20,664 bases of DNA from JAIRTY01 sp050257395 (lineage in GTDB: Bacteria > Actinomycetota > Actinomycetes > Streptosporangiales > Streptosporangiaceae). This document shows positions 7,645-15,000 of the stretch, one piece after another. Within the stretch, counting starts at the first letter, position 1. Every line of letters begins with the position of its first letter. Location of the stretch: contig JBLMWU010000302.1 of assembly GCA_050257395.1 (NCBI GenBank), forward strand, positions 1-20,664, in the 5' to 3' direction. The position numbers and the translations under genes are program-made. The notes under the pieces were generated by a model. That model was not told where the DNA came from. It searched no databases and worked only from the letters and a program-made list of their open reading frames with translations.

Positions 7645-8574
7645 GTGGACCGTCCGGGGGGGATTTCGGCCATCGGTGGTACGCCCGTGGTCCGGCTAGG
7701 GCAGCTGGCCGATGAGAGTTGCGCTGAGGTCTGGGTGAAGATGGAAGGGGCCAACCCGACCGGCTCGTATAAGGACCGGATGGCCCTGGCGATGATCGAG
7801 GCCGCGGAGGCCGATGGCCGCCTGCGGCCGGGCCAGCTGGTCGTGGAGTACACCGGTGGGAGCACCGGCTCGTCGCTGGCGTTCGTCTGCGCGGTGAAGG
7901 GTTACCCGTTGCGGATCGTGTCTTCTGATGCGTTCGCAGACGAGAAGATCCGCACGATGCGGGCGTTCGGGGCCGAGGTCGAGCTGATACCGAGTCCTGA
8001 CGGCATCACGCCCGATCTGATCCCGCACATGATGCGCAGGGCAGCCGAGATCACGGCACAGACAGGCGCGTTCGCCACCGATCAGTTCAATAACACCGAC
8101 ATGGTGGAGGGCTATCGCCGCCTCGGTGAGGAATTGGTCGGTCAGCTCCCTGGCCCGCCGCCGATCAGCGCCTTCTGCAGCTATGTCGGCACCGCCGGCT
8201 GCTTCCTGGGGGTCAGCCGCGCGCTGGCCGCTGCGCTGCCGGGACTGCACCGGGTCGTTGTTGAGCCCGCCGAGTCGGCTGTGCTGTCGGGCGGGCCGCC
8301 GGGGACTCATCACATCGAGGGCGGCGGCATCGGCCACCGCCCGCCCCAGCTCAGCCCCGCCGACTACGACGAAGTCGTGGCCATTGCCGAAGCCCAGGCG
8401 TTCGAGACCGCCCGCCAGGCCGCCCGCGCCGAGGGCATATTTTCCGGGCCCTCGACCGGCGCCAACCTCGCCGCCGCTGTGGGCATCGCCCGCCGGCTCG
8501 GCCCTGGCCACCGCGTGGTCACCATCCAGGTCGACAGCGGCCTGAAGTACCTCGCCGGCCAGCTCTACTCCTGA
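7645..8574 (+). CDS. Cysteine synthase-like PLP-dependent enzyme
   Basis: A 309-residue fold-type II PLP enzyme of the cysteine synthase/cystathionine beta-synthase family. Lys43 in NPTGSYKDR is the Schiff-base lysine. TGGSTGSS is the phosphate/substrate loop, and GIFSGPSTGANLAAA with DSGLKYL close the C-terminal part. The family performs beta-replacement on activated serine (for example O-acetylserine plus sulfide); the exact nucleophile is not readable here. GGAGG at 7634-7638 lies 6 nt before GTG 7645. The TTG at 7639 directly abuts this motif and is a poorer start. No serine acetyltransferase or sulfur gene is adjacent, so it could be a housekeeping cysteine synthase paralogue or a specialised one. 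The family call is secure. Confidence 0.9.
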   Translation: MDRPGGISAIGGTPVVRLGQLADESCAEVWVKMEGANPTGSYKDRMALAMIEAAEADGRLRPGQLVVEYTGGSTGSSLAFVCAVKGYPLRIVSSDAFADEKIRTMRAFGAEVELIPSPDGITPDLIPHMMRRAAEITAQTGAFATDQFNNTDMVEGYRRLGEELVGQLPGPPPISAFCSYVGTAGCFLGVSRALAAALPGLHRVVVEPAESAVLSGGPPGTHHIEGGGIGHRPPQLSPADYDEVVAIAEAQAFETARQAARAEGIFSGPSTGANLAAAVGIARRLGPGHRVVTIQVDSGLKYLAGQLYS

Positions 8575-8794
8575 TGCGCTGGTGGCTAGTGCTCATCGCC
8601 ATCTGATGCCGGCCGGGCATCCGCCCACCGGCCCGGGACCGGCCCGGCAGACCGTATGCGCCGAGGCTAGAAAGGGCTGTTCACAGCGCGTCATGCCGAG
8701 CGCCGATCTGGCCGCGGCTTCTGATCGGATGCTGATTGGGGTGATCGGGGGCGGAACCGGCCTGGCCTGGCTGCGGGCGTAGGCTCCGGGGCTG

Positions 8795-10468
8795 ATGTCA
8801 GCGGGCCGGATGTCGGCCCGCAGGGCGATGCGGCGCTGGCGGGGCCGTTGCCAGGATCAGGCCGTGAGATTGATACGACTTGGCGTGGCAGCGGCCAGCC
8901 TGCTCGCCGCCCTCATGCCCGTGACCATGGGGCCGGCTTCAGCCGCCCCGGTCCTCCCGCAGGTCAGCGACGCGAGCGCGCCCACGGCCGCTGCACCGGG
9001 CGTCCGGAGGCTGAGATGGGCTCCTTGCGATGATGGCTTCCGGTGCGCGACCGCGCGGGTGCCACTGGACTACCGGCACCCGGACGGCACGACCATCGGC
9101 ATCGCGGTGATCGAGCACCTGGCCACCGGCCACGCACACCCGGCCGGCACGCTCTTCATCAACGGCGGCGGTCCCGGCCCGCAGATCGCGGGCTTCGTCG
9201 CCGGATTCGCGAACTTCCCGGCCGCGCTGCGGGCGCGGTTCAACATCATCACCTTCGACGAGCGCGGGTTCGGCCGCAGCAGCCCGGTGCAATGTTTCCC
9301 GGACGCCGCCGCCGAGAACAAACTGCTGGCCAGCCTGCCAGCAGCGTTCCCAGTCGGCGCGCGGCAGGACGCCACCTGGGTGAAAACCCTGGCACGATTC
9401 GACGCGGTGTGCGCCCGCAACGGCGGCAGCCTGCTCCGGCACGACACCAGCACCGATGCGGCCCGTGACATGAACCTTATCCGCCAGGCCGCCGGCGCCC
9501 CCACGCTGAACTACATCGGCCTGTCCTACGGGACCGGGCTTGGCGCCATCTACGCCAACCTGTTCCCAGCCACCGTCGGGCACATGGTCCTGGACGGCAA
9601 CCTCAACCCAGTGGCCTGGAGCAAAGGCGGCCGCCTGCCCGACGCACTGCGCGAGGGCCAGGACCTGGCGGCCGCGTCAGTGATGCGGTCGTTCCTGAAC
9701 CTGTGCGGCAAGGCGAGCACCTCGGCATGCGCGTTCTCAGCCGGCACCCCGGCCGCGACCCAGGCGAAATACGCCACGCTGCTGCACCGCCTGCGCAGCC
9801 ACCCGGTGACCATCGGCACCCCGCCGCAGACCTTCACCTACGCCGACACGGTCAACGACGTGCCACTGGGATACATCGCCTTCGTCCGGGACTGGCAAAC
9901 CGCCGCCGGGCTGCTCCAGCAACTGTGGGCTGCCTCAGTCCCAGGCCCTGCGCCAGCAGCCGGCGGCACTGCGGCCCGCAACGCCGCCAACCATGCCGCG
10001 ACCGCACCAGGTGCCGCGTACGCCGGGCCTGAACAGGCCGTCGCCGAACTCTGCGCTGATACCGCAGACCCGCACGGCGCACACGCCTACCAGATCGCCG
10101 CCCGGCTGGGTAACGCCCGTTCCGGCGGGATCGGACTCGGCCTGGCGTGGCAGGAAGAGCCATGCGCGGCATGGCCCGCCGGCGTCAGCCAGGACCGGTA
10201 CACCGGCCCGTGGAACCACCCGGCCGCCAGCCCCATCCTCGTGATCGGCAATACCGGCGACCCCGTCACCCCCTACCACAACGCCATCGCGATGTCCCGC
10301 GACCTGGCCCGTGCACGGCTGCTGACCGTCCATGGGTTCGGGCACACCGAGAACCTCAACCCAGACCCGTGCGCCACCAACTACGAGATCCGCTACCTGA
10401 CAACCGGTGCGCTGCCCCCGGCCGGCACCATCTGCCAGCAGCGCACCCAGCCGTTCCCCCGGCCTTAA
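8795..10468 (+). CDS. Secreted alpha/beta hydrolase, tripeptidyl aminopeptidase-like
   Basis: A secreted serine hydrolase of 557 residues, counting from ATG 8795. A basic N-region and hydrophobic core (LGVAAASLLAALMPVTMG) end at an ASA-APV signal-peptidase site. The oxyanion segment is NGGGPG. Ser244 in GLSYGTG is the nucleophile, Asp489 (GNTGDPVTP) the acid and His517 (GFGHTEN) the base. The arrangement, with a long cap and a C-terminal TAP-like domain, matches the actinomycete tripeptidyl-aminopeptidase/SlpD-SlpE group, which trims peptides outside the cell. An in-frame GTG at 8864 would give a shorter, more usual signal peptide; neither start has a strong ribosome site. It is a single gene with about 220 bp of apparently empty sequence before it and faces a convergent lipoprotein gene. 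Confidence 0.88.
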   Translation: MSAGRMSARRAMRRWRGRCQDQAVRLIRLGVAAASLLAALMPVTMGPASAAPVLPQVSDASAPTAAAPGVRRLRWAPCDDGFRCATARVPLDYRHPDGTTIGIAVIEHLATGHAHPAGTLFINGGGPGPQIAGFVAGFANFPAALRARFNIITFDERGFGRSSPVQCFPDAAAENKLLASLPAAFPVGARQDATWVKTLARFDAVCARNGGSLLRHDTSTDAARDMNLIRQAAGAPTLNYIGLSYGTGLGAIYANLFPATVGHMVLDGNLNPVAWSKGGRLPDALREGQDLAAASVMRSFLNLCGKASTSACAFSAGTPAATQAKYATLLHRLRSHPVTIGTPPQTFTYADTVNDVPLGYIAFVRDWQTAAGLLQQLWAASVPGPAPAAGGTAARNAANHAATAPGAAYAGPEQAVAELCADTADPHGAHAYQIAARLGNARSGGIGLGLAWQEEPCAAWPAGVSQDRYTGPWNHPAASPILVIGNTGDPVTPYHNAIAMSRDLARARLLTVHGFGHTENLNPDPCATNYEIRYLTTGALPPAGTICQQRTQPFPRP

Positions 10469-10622
10469 ACGCCAGGCCCGACCAGGCCGGCGGCACGCGG
10501 CGGCACCAGCACCGTGCCCGCCCCACCGGCTCGCCGGCAAGCGCATAGAGCTCACTGGCGGGCCGTTGAGGTTGGCGGGGCAAGGGTGCCGGCGTCATCC
10601 TCGATGGTCAGCCGGTTAATGA

Positions 10623-11093
10623 TCAGCGGTGATCTCCGGGCAACCAGTAGACGCGCATCACGCGGCAGAACGGTGTCCAGCGGCCGGACAGGTAGAGGCG
10701 GCTTGTGGTCACGGTCACCAGTGCCTTGCCGTTGCCGAGGACCAGCCCGGAAGTGCCAGCTGGGGTGGCCTGGATTGCCCACCCCACCGGTGTGTCGCCC
10801 GCCAGGAAGGCGACATCCATGCTGCTGACGGTAACCCGCCCTTGCGCGCCTTCCTGGGGTCCGCGCGCATGGCTGACGTTCAGGAGGGTCTGCACGTGGA
10901 CAAGTGCGAGCATGGGGCCGGAGCCGGTCTGCCAGCTCGAGCAGCCCAGCGCTCCCACCGATGGCGGGGCCAGCGTTACCGGGACATCGGTCAGTGCTGG
11001 TGATCCACGGGGAGCAGATGCTGCTGGACCGGTGCGGCAGCCTGCGAGAACGATCAGAGCAGCAGCCGCACTCAGGGTAACCATGTGCCTCAT
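10623..11093 (-). CDS. Small putative lipoprotein of unknown function
   Basis: A 156-residue protein that I do not recognise. From ATG 11093 the N-terminus has a hydrophobic stretch ending in a lipobox, LAGC, with Cys19 as the predicted lipidated residue. The mature part has a Ser/Ala/Pro-rich linker, then a segment with two further Cys residues (GCSSW and PFCRV). A GGAG lies 8 nt upstream on the minus strand (CTCC at 11102-11105), which favours this start over the upstream in-frame start at 11141. It is convergent with the secreted peptidase, leaving 154 bp between the two stops. It is probably anchored on the outer face of the membrane. Its composition is coding-like, but with no family match the function is open. 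Confidence 0.62.
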   Translation of the reverse strand: MRHMVTLSAAAALIVLAGCRTGPAASAPRGSPALTDVPVTLAPPSVGALGCSSWQTGSGPMLALVHVQTLLNVSHARGPQEGAQGRVTVSSMDVAFLAGDTPVGWAIQATPAGTSGLVLGNGKALVTVTTSRLYLSGRWTPFCRVMRVYWLPGDHR

Positions 11094-11265
11094 GGGCTGC
11101 GCTCCGGCTCGAATGGCGATCTGTGGCAGCAGGCCTGCCATCTCATCTCCGGGGCTATTGCCCGGTTAGCAGTAGTATGACCGTTCCGGTGAGCCGGGAA
11201 GGCCGCTGTCCTTTCGATGGCAAGAGCTTGAGACTAGTTCACTGCCTGTCCATGAGCTTGGACTG

Positions 11266-11562
11266 CTAAACGGCTTTGCCGTGGCTCTGCCGGTGACCGT
11301 GACCCCGGGCGCTCGCGCCGTCCACGACGATGCGGCCGTTCTCGTCACTGCGCGCCGGAAGCGGGTCGGTTAGCTCGCCGATGAAGCTGCGGTCGCCGTC
11401 GCCGCGGAATGCCATGAGATACCAGGCGCCATCCGCCTGGACGAGCTTGCCCGCATACAGCGGCCCCAGCGGCCCATCGGGTGCGGCGACCGGGCCTCCG
11501 GTATAGGAGTAGGGGCCGAGGATGGTATCGGCGGCGAAGGTGAAGGTCCCCCCGAAGGCCGA
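11266..11562 (-). pseudogene. C-terminal remnant of a GH32-like glycosidase
   Basis: One minus-strand frame, running from 11562 down to the TAG at 11266-11268, reads like the last ~98 residues of a beta-fructosidase-type GH32 protein. It shows DTILGPYSY, then PLGPLYAGKLVQADGAWYLMAFRG and FIGELTDPLP. There is no start codon, and an in-frame stop (11563-11565) lies just before the recognisable part. Sequence further upstream does not continue the family in any frame I examined. I read it as a decayed or truncated gene. The GH32 match is by eye from residue pattern, not a search, and a GH43-like origin is possible. A 20-bp inverted repeat starts 15 nt beyond the breakpoint. Confidence 0.42.
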
Positions 11563-11576
11563 TCACCATCAGGCCC

Positions 11577-11596
11577 CTGTAGCTCCGGAACTACAG
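11577..11596. repeat. Imperfect palindrome at the glycosidase breakpoint
   Basis: CTGTAG and CTACAG flank an 8-bp centre containing TCCGGA. The 20-bp element is symmetric except for one position in each half. It sits directly beyond the point where the GH32-like fragment stops being recognisable. Confidence 0.5.
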
Positions 11597-11784
11597 CGGA
11601 GGGCGGCTGGTGCCGCTCACCGAGCGTGGCTATCTGTCAGCCTGCAGCACCGCGTCGCCGAATTCTGGAGCCAGCATGGGTGCGCACGCGATCGGGCGCC
11701 GCGGGACGTCCCGCAGCGGAGACCGGAGCTGGCGCCAGCCAGCCTGTGATGGTCCTTGCCCGGCGGGGCGGTTGCCAGCCCTGC

Positions 11785-11819
11785 CCTGGACGATCCCGCG
11801 TCCAGGATGGGAACTTTTT
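11785..11819. terminator. Hairpin with downstream T-run, possible terminator
   Basis: A perfect 8-bp stem (CCTGGACG/CGTCCAGG) with a 6-nt loop at 11785-11806 is followed by a run of five T at 11815-11819 on the + strand. The 8-nt gap between stem and T-run is longer than in a classical intrinsic terminator. There is no intact + strand gene directly upstream, so the assignment is weak. Confidence 0.28.
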
Positions 11820-12022
11820 CCGGGGTTCTCCTGAAAAGTGGCATACAGAAGGCGCAATCTAGGCCCTAAGCGCCCTGCGCGCGCGATCGTCGCCGGTGAG
11901 CGGCCCGGGGCCTTGACCCGCTCCCATCGCGTACGCCGCTGCCCTGGTCCCCCGTCGAGAGCGGCCGGCAGTTGACAGAGGGCGAAGGCCGAGCACGCCC
12001 TGCGTGCCCGATCGAAGGTTCT

Positions 12023-12607
12023 GTGTTGTCCTTCTCCAGGACTCTCCGCAACTGCAAACCCTCTCCATCGACTTCGGTAATCGCGGATCCCGCCGCTGCC
12101 TTGGCGAACCGGACGGCCGGCCGCCGCCGATTTGGCCGGCTGCTCAGTCAGGTCCGGCGGTCCGCGACGTTGAGGGCCTCCCTCGTGGGGCTGGCTGCCT
12201 CGCTCGCGGCCCTGCTGCTCGTACCGTTCGCACCGGCCCGCGCTTCTGCCGCCACGACACAGGTACCGGTGGCAGCCCTGCGGTGGGCTGGGCATCAGGC
12301 GGGGAAGTGGTACTGCTGGGGCGGCGGCGGGCCGTCCTGCTTCGACTGCTCGGGACTGGTCATGCAGGCCTATCGGCACGCCGGGATCCCGCTGCCCCGC
12401 ACCACCTACCAGATGCTCTCCAGCCGCAGGCTGGTACGCATTCCAGCGAGCCGGCGGCGGCCTGGTGACCTGGCTTTCTACGGCTCCGGCCACGTCGAGC
12501 TGGTATCAGGGAAAGGGACGTTCGGCGCTCTGGAACCAGGGACGCGGATCGGCTGGCACCGGCCGTCAGCCTGGTGGCATCCGACGATGTACTTCCGGGT
12601 GAAATAG
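12023..12607 (+). CDS. Secreted NlpC/P60 (C40) peptidase
   Basis: A small peptidoglycan-cutting cysteine peptidase. It has a long basic N-region, a hydrophobic core (LVGLAASLAALLLVPF) and an ARASA signal-cleavage site, then a single NlpC/P60 domain to the C-terminus. Counting from GTG 12023 it has 194 residues. Cys109 in FDCSGLVMQAYRHAG is the nucleophile and His157 (GHVELV) the base; PLPRTT is typical of the family. The family hydrolyses gamma-D-Glu-diaminopimelate links in the cell wall. The start is uncertain. GTG 12023 or TTG 12026 follows GAAGG at 12014-12018, but TTG 12101 or TTG 12169 would give a more ordinary signal peptide. A start downstream would leave a long structured leader. 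No coiled-coil domain precedes the catalytic domain. Confidence 0.82.
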   Translation: MLSFSRTLRNCKPSPSTSVIADPAAALANRTAGRRRFGRLLSQVRRSATLRASLVGLAASLAALLLVPFAPARASAATTQVPVAALRWAGHQAGKWYCWGGGGPSCFDCSGLVMQAYRHAGIPLPRTTYQMLSSRRLVRIPASRRRPGDLAFYGSGHVELVSGKGTFGALEPGTRIGWHRPSAWWHPTMYFRVK

Positions 12608-13161
12608 GAGAGCGGAGATCAGGCCCTCCAGATGATGGTGCTGGTCGCCGACGGCCGGCCGCAGGTGAGGCATGCGGCTCCCGGACCAGGCACGAACGGC
12701 TGGCCCAGGTGGCGAAAATCCACATGCAGGCCGTCGGCAACGGGCGCCCCCAGTTGCAGGCCATGGCCGCCGAGCTGCTTGCTCTCGGAGCCACGCCGGC
12801 CGACTGGTAGCGCAGGTCCGCGCCGCCGGGCAGCTCCGCCGACCGACGCCGGGGCGGGCCAGCGCCACCGAGCTACGGGAGGCTGACGCCATTCAGGACC
12901 TGACGAACCAGCGCAAGACGCCCTCCGACCGGCGTCAACGATCCGTGACGGGCACCCACGCCAGGCAAAGCGTGAGATCGCCGAATACTTGCTGGCATGC
13001 TGGTCGGTGCCGCGACGATAACTCTCGTGCAGATCATCCGTTTCTGTACTCCTTATCTGCAGCCTGTTTGGCCTGCTCGGGCCAGCTTAAGGAGCAGCTG
13101 GGCAGCGCCGGGATTCCAAGCTGGGTCCTTGATGGGATTTTTGCTCGGGCGATTGTCTGAG
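12608..13161. other. Intergenic region, possible decayed coding sequence
   Basis: About 550 bp lie between two convergent genes. Several frames give short protein-like pieces that switch frame and stop: one ending in MAAELLALGATPADW (stop near 12810), and another with ELREADAIQDLTNQRKTPSD near 12868-12930. No family is recognised and no start/ribosome site pair stands out. The stretch 13000-13160 has lower GC than its surroundings. This looks like relic sequence rather than a working gene. Confidence 0.4.
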
Positions 13162-14034
13162 TCAGGGAGATGGCGTGGCGAGCGTCGCCGCCGTGTCTGT
13201 GGTGGCCTGCTGGTGCTCGATGATTTTCCGCATGGTGCTGGTTGTCCCGGCGGCCCGGTTGATGGCGGGGCCTAGCCGGGGGAAAAAGTCCAAGAGCGCG
13301 CGGAGCAGGCGGCCGGGGCCGGGCATGACGATCAGCTCGGCCTTGTCTTTTGTCACTGCCTTGACCACTGCGCGTGCCACCGATCCGGCGGGGGCCATGT
13401 AGGCGGGGGCCTTCATCCCGGCTTCGTCGAGCATCCGCTGGCCTTGTCCGGCGCCGCGGATGGCACCCAGGATGAGCACCGAAGCGCTGACGCCGCGGGT
13501 GTGGTAGTCGCTGCGCAGCACGCGGGTGAAGCCAATCAGCCCGTCTTTGGCGGCGGCGTAGGCCTCGGTGTACGGAAAGGCGACCCGACCGGCCATGGCC
13601 GAGATGTTGACGATGTGGCCGTGGCCTTGGCGTAGCATTCTGTCCAGAACCGCGTGCGACAGCGCCAGCGGTGCGGTCAGGTTGAGCTGGAGGATGCGCA
13701 GGTTCTCCTCGATAGTCATGGTGTGGAACTCGCGCAATGGGTCACCGCCGGCGTTGTTGACCAAGAGGTCGATGCCTCCCCGCTGGTCAACGATGGCGAG
13801 CACCAGGGCCTCGGCGGCGCCCGGCTGGGTAAGGTCGGCGGTCCGGAAGGAGACGTCGGCCCCGGCGGCGGCGAGCTGGCTGGTGACCGCCTGTAGGTCC
13901 GCTGCGGATCTGCCGGTCAGCACCACGTGCCCGCCATAGGCGGCGAGCTCGCGGGCGATCAGGGTCCCGATGCCGCGGGAGGCACCGGTAACCAGGGCGG
14001 TGCGGCCCTTGCCGAGAACGCTAGAACTGCTCAT
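13162..14034 (-). CDS. Short-chain dehydrogenase/reductase
   Basis: A 290-residue classical SDR with all catalytic elements: the cofactor loop TGASRGIG at residues 16-23, NNAG near 93-96, and Ser145, Tyr159 and Lys163 (YAAAK) as the active site. It is a cytosolic NAD(P)-dependent oxidoreductase. The C-terminus carries about 60 residues beyond the fold core, including a LLRALLDFFPRLGPAINR segment typical of SDRs that act on lipid-like or hydrophobic substrates (inference). The start is supported by AAAGGAG on the minus strand (CTCCTTT at 14043-14049), 8 nt upstream. It lies 92 nt downstream of the secreted-protein gene and in the same direction, probably the last gene of the MMPL transcript. 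Unlike the SDR-fold protein at 2890-3684, it looks fully active. Confidence 0.9.
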   Translation of the reverse strand: MSSSSVLGKGRTALVTGASRGIGTLIARELAAYGGHVVLTGRSAADLQAVTSQLAAAGADVSFRTADLTQPGAAEALVLAIVDQRGGIDLLVNNAGGDPLREFHTMTIEENLRILQLNLTAPLALSHAVLDRMLRQGHGHIVNISAMAGRVAFPYTEAYAAAKDGLIGFTRVLRSDYHTRGVSASVLILGAIRGAGQGQRMLDEAGMKAPAYMAPAGSVARAVVKAVTKDKAELIVMPGPGRLLRALLDFFPRLGPAINRAAGTTSTMRKIIEHQQATTDTAATLATPSP

Positions 14035-14126
14035 CTGACTGGCTCCTTTGGTATGTGGGGTTGCGCGGTTGTGTCAGCGGAACGGGCGCGTTCGGATTGC
14101 CTAGGTGGGTGGCAGGCGCCGGCCTC

Positions 14127-14876
14127 TCACGGCGCGGCCGGGGTGAAGAAGTACCACCTCTCGTGCGGGCCGGTGCCCAGCGTCAAGCTGGCGACGATGT
14201 GGCCGGGCTGCGGGACGGAGAAGTCAGCGACGACCGGGTTCCATCCCTGGTGCAGCGGCAGGTCGAAGTTCTGCCGGAAGTCGGCGGTGACTCCGCCGGC
14301 GGTGATGGTCCGCTGACAGAAACCGGTCAGGGTGGTGTTGCGGTTGGCGTAGACGAACCCGCTGCGGGTGTCGCCGTTGGCGAAGCTGGTGAATGAGGCG
14401 ATGCCCAGGGTGGAGCCGGAGTGGGTGTCGCCGATGTGGGTGCCGTGCTCGTAGATCAAGCTGTCTCCGGTGAAGGTGGACAGCGCCTTGGGGTTGGACG
14501 AACGCAGCGTCGGACACTGGCTGCTGCTGTTGGCCAGCAGGTCGACCGGGACCCGAGCGGGCAGTTGCACGATGAACAAGCCGTCGGGCCGGACCGATCC
14601 GACCGCCAGGATCTGCGGGTCGGTGAAGAACCCGGCGGTGGGGTAGATCACCGCGTTGCCGCCGGGCCAGCCGACGATCGTGCCCCGTTCGGTCGGCCCA
14701 GCCCGCCGCGAGGCAGTGCTGATGGCCGGGTGCTTGCCTGCAGTCGGCTGGGCGGTGGGTGATGCGGCGGCCGCCAGCAGCCCGGTGCCCAGTGCCGCCA
14801 CACTCAGTGCGGCAAGGCTCCGCACGGCCCGGTGGCGAGCCGCCCCGGCTAGCACGGTGAACGCTTTCTGCATCAT
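14127..14876 (-). CDS. Secreted protein of unknown function
   Basis: A 249-residue exported protein that I cannot assign to a family. The N-terminus is basic (ARHRAVR) followed by a hydrophobic core (LAALSVAALGTGLLAAAA) and an Ala-rich cleavage zone. The mature part is rich in Gly, Thr, Ser and Phe, with many short beta-prone segments and two Cys (SSQC and GFC) that could pair. An internal region, THIGDTHSGSTLGIASFTSF, and the final PGHIVASLTLGTGPHERWYFF suggest an all-beta domain. GAGGA on the minus strand precedes the double ATG (14876 and 14873). It sits between the MMPL transporter and the SDR, 124 nt after the transporter stop, so it may work with the transporter at the cell surface (inference). 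Confidence 0.72.
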   Translation of the reverse strand: MMQKAFTVLAGAARHRAVRSLAALSVAALGTGLLAAAASPTAQPTAGKHPAISTASRRAGPTERGTIVGWPGGNAVIYPTAGFFTDPQILAVGSVRPDGLFIVQLPARVPVDLLANSSSQCPTLRSSNPKALSTFTGDSLIYEHGTHIGDTHSGSTLGIASFTSFANGDTRSGFVYANRNTTLTGFCQRTITAGGVTADFRQNFDLPLHQGWNPVVADFSVPQPGHIVASLTLGTGPHERWYFFTPAAP

Positions 14877-15000
14877 GGTCCTTTCCTCTCGTGCGGCATG
14901 GCTGTCCCTTTCTCCGTGCGGTGATTTCGGCTTCAGGTGCTGGCGGGGAGGGCCGGTGCAGGCGGCGGCCAGCGCCGGGCGGCGCCGGCCGCCAAGCTGG

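Larger units (their letters stand above)
11566..12022. other. Gene-poor interval between glycosidase remnant and NlpC/P60 gene
   Basis: About 450 bp with no convincing gene; open frames here have no recognisable protein pattern. It holds the imperfect palindrome at 11577-11596, a perfect 14-bp palindrome at 11701-11714 (GCGGGACGTCCCGC) and a hairpin at 11785-11806. The short AT-richer stretch near 11811-11865 may be part of a control region, but no promoter could be placed. Confidence 0.45.

Noticed and set aside
8582..8782. 66-codon ORF between the cysteine synthase-like gene and the secreted peptidase
   Set aside because: It has no ribosome site, an unremarkable composition and no family pattern, and is likely chance.
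11972..11977. Exact TTGACA hexamer upstream of the NlpC/P60 gene
   Set aside because: No TATAAT-like element is found 16-19 nt downstream; the sequence there is GC-rich.
12944..12950. CGTGACG (minus-strand CGTCACG), a possible third ECF41-type -35 element
   Set aside because: The four bases 16 nt beyond it on the minus strand are not CGTC, and no minus-strand gene begins downstream of it.
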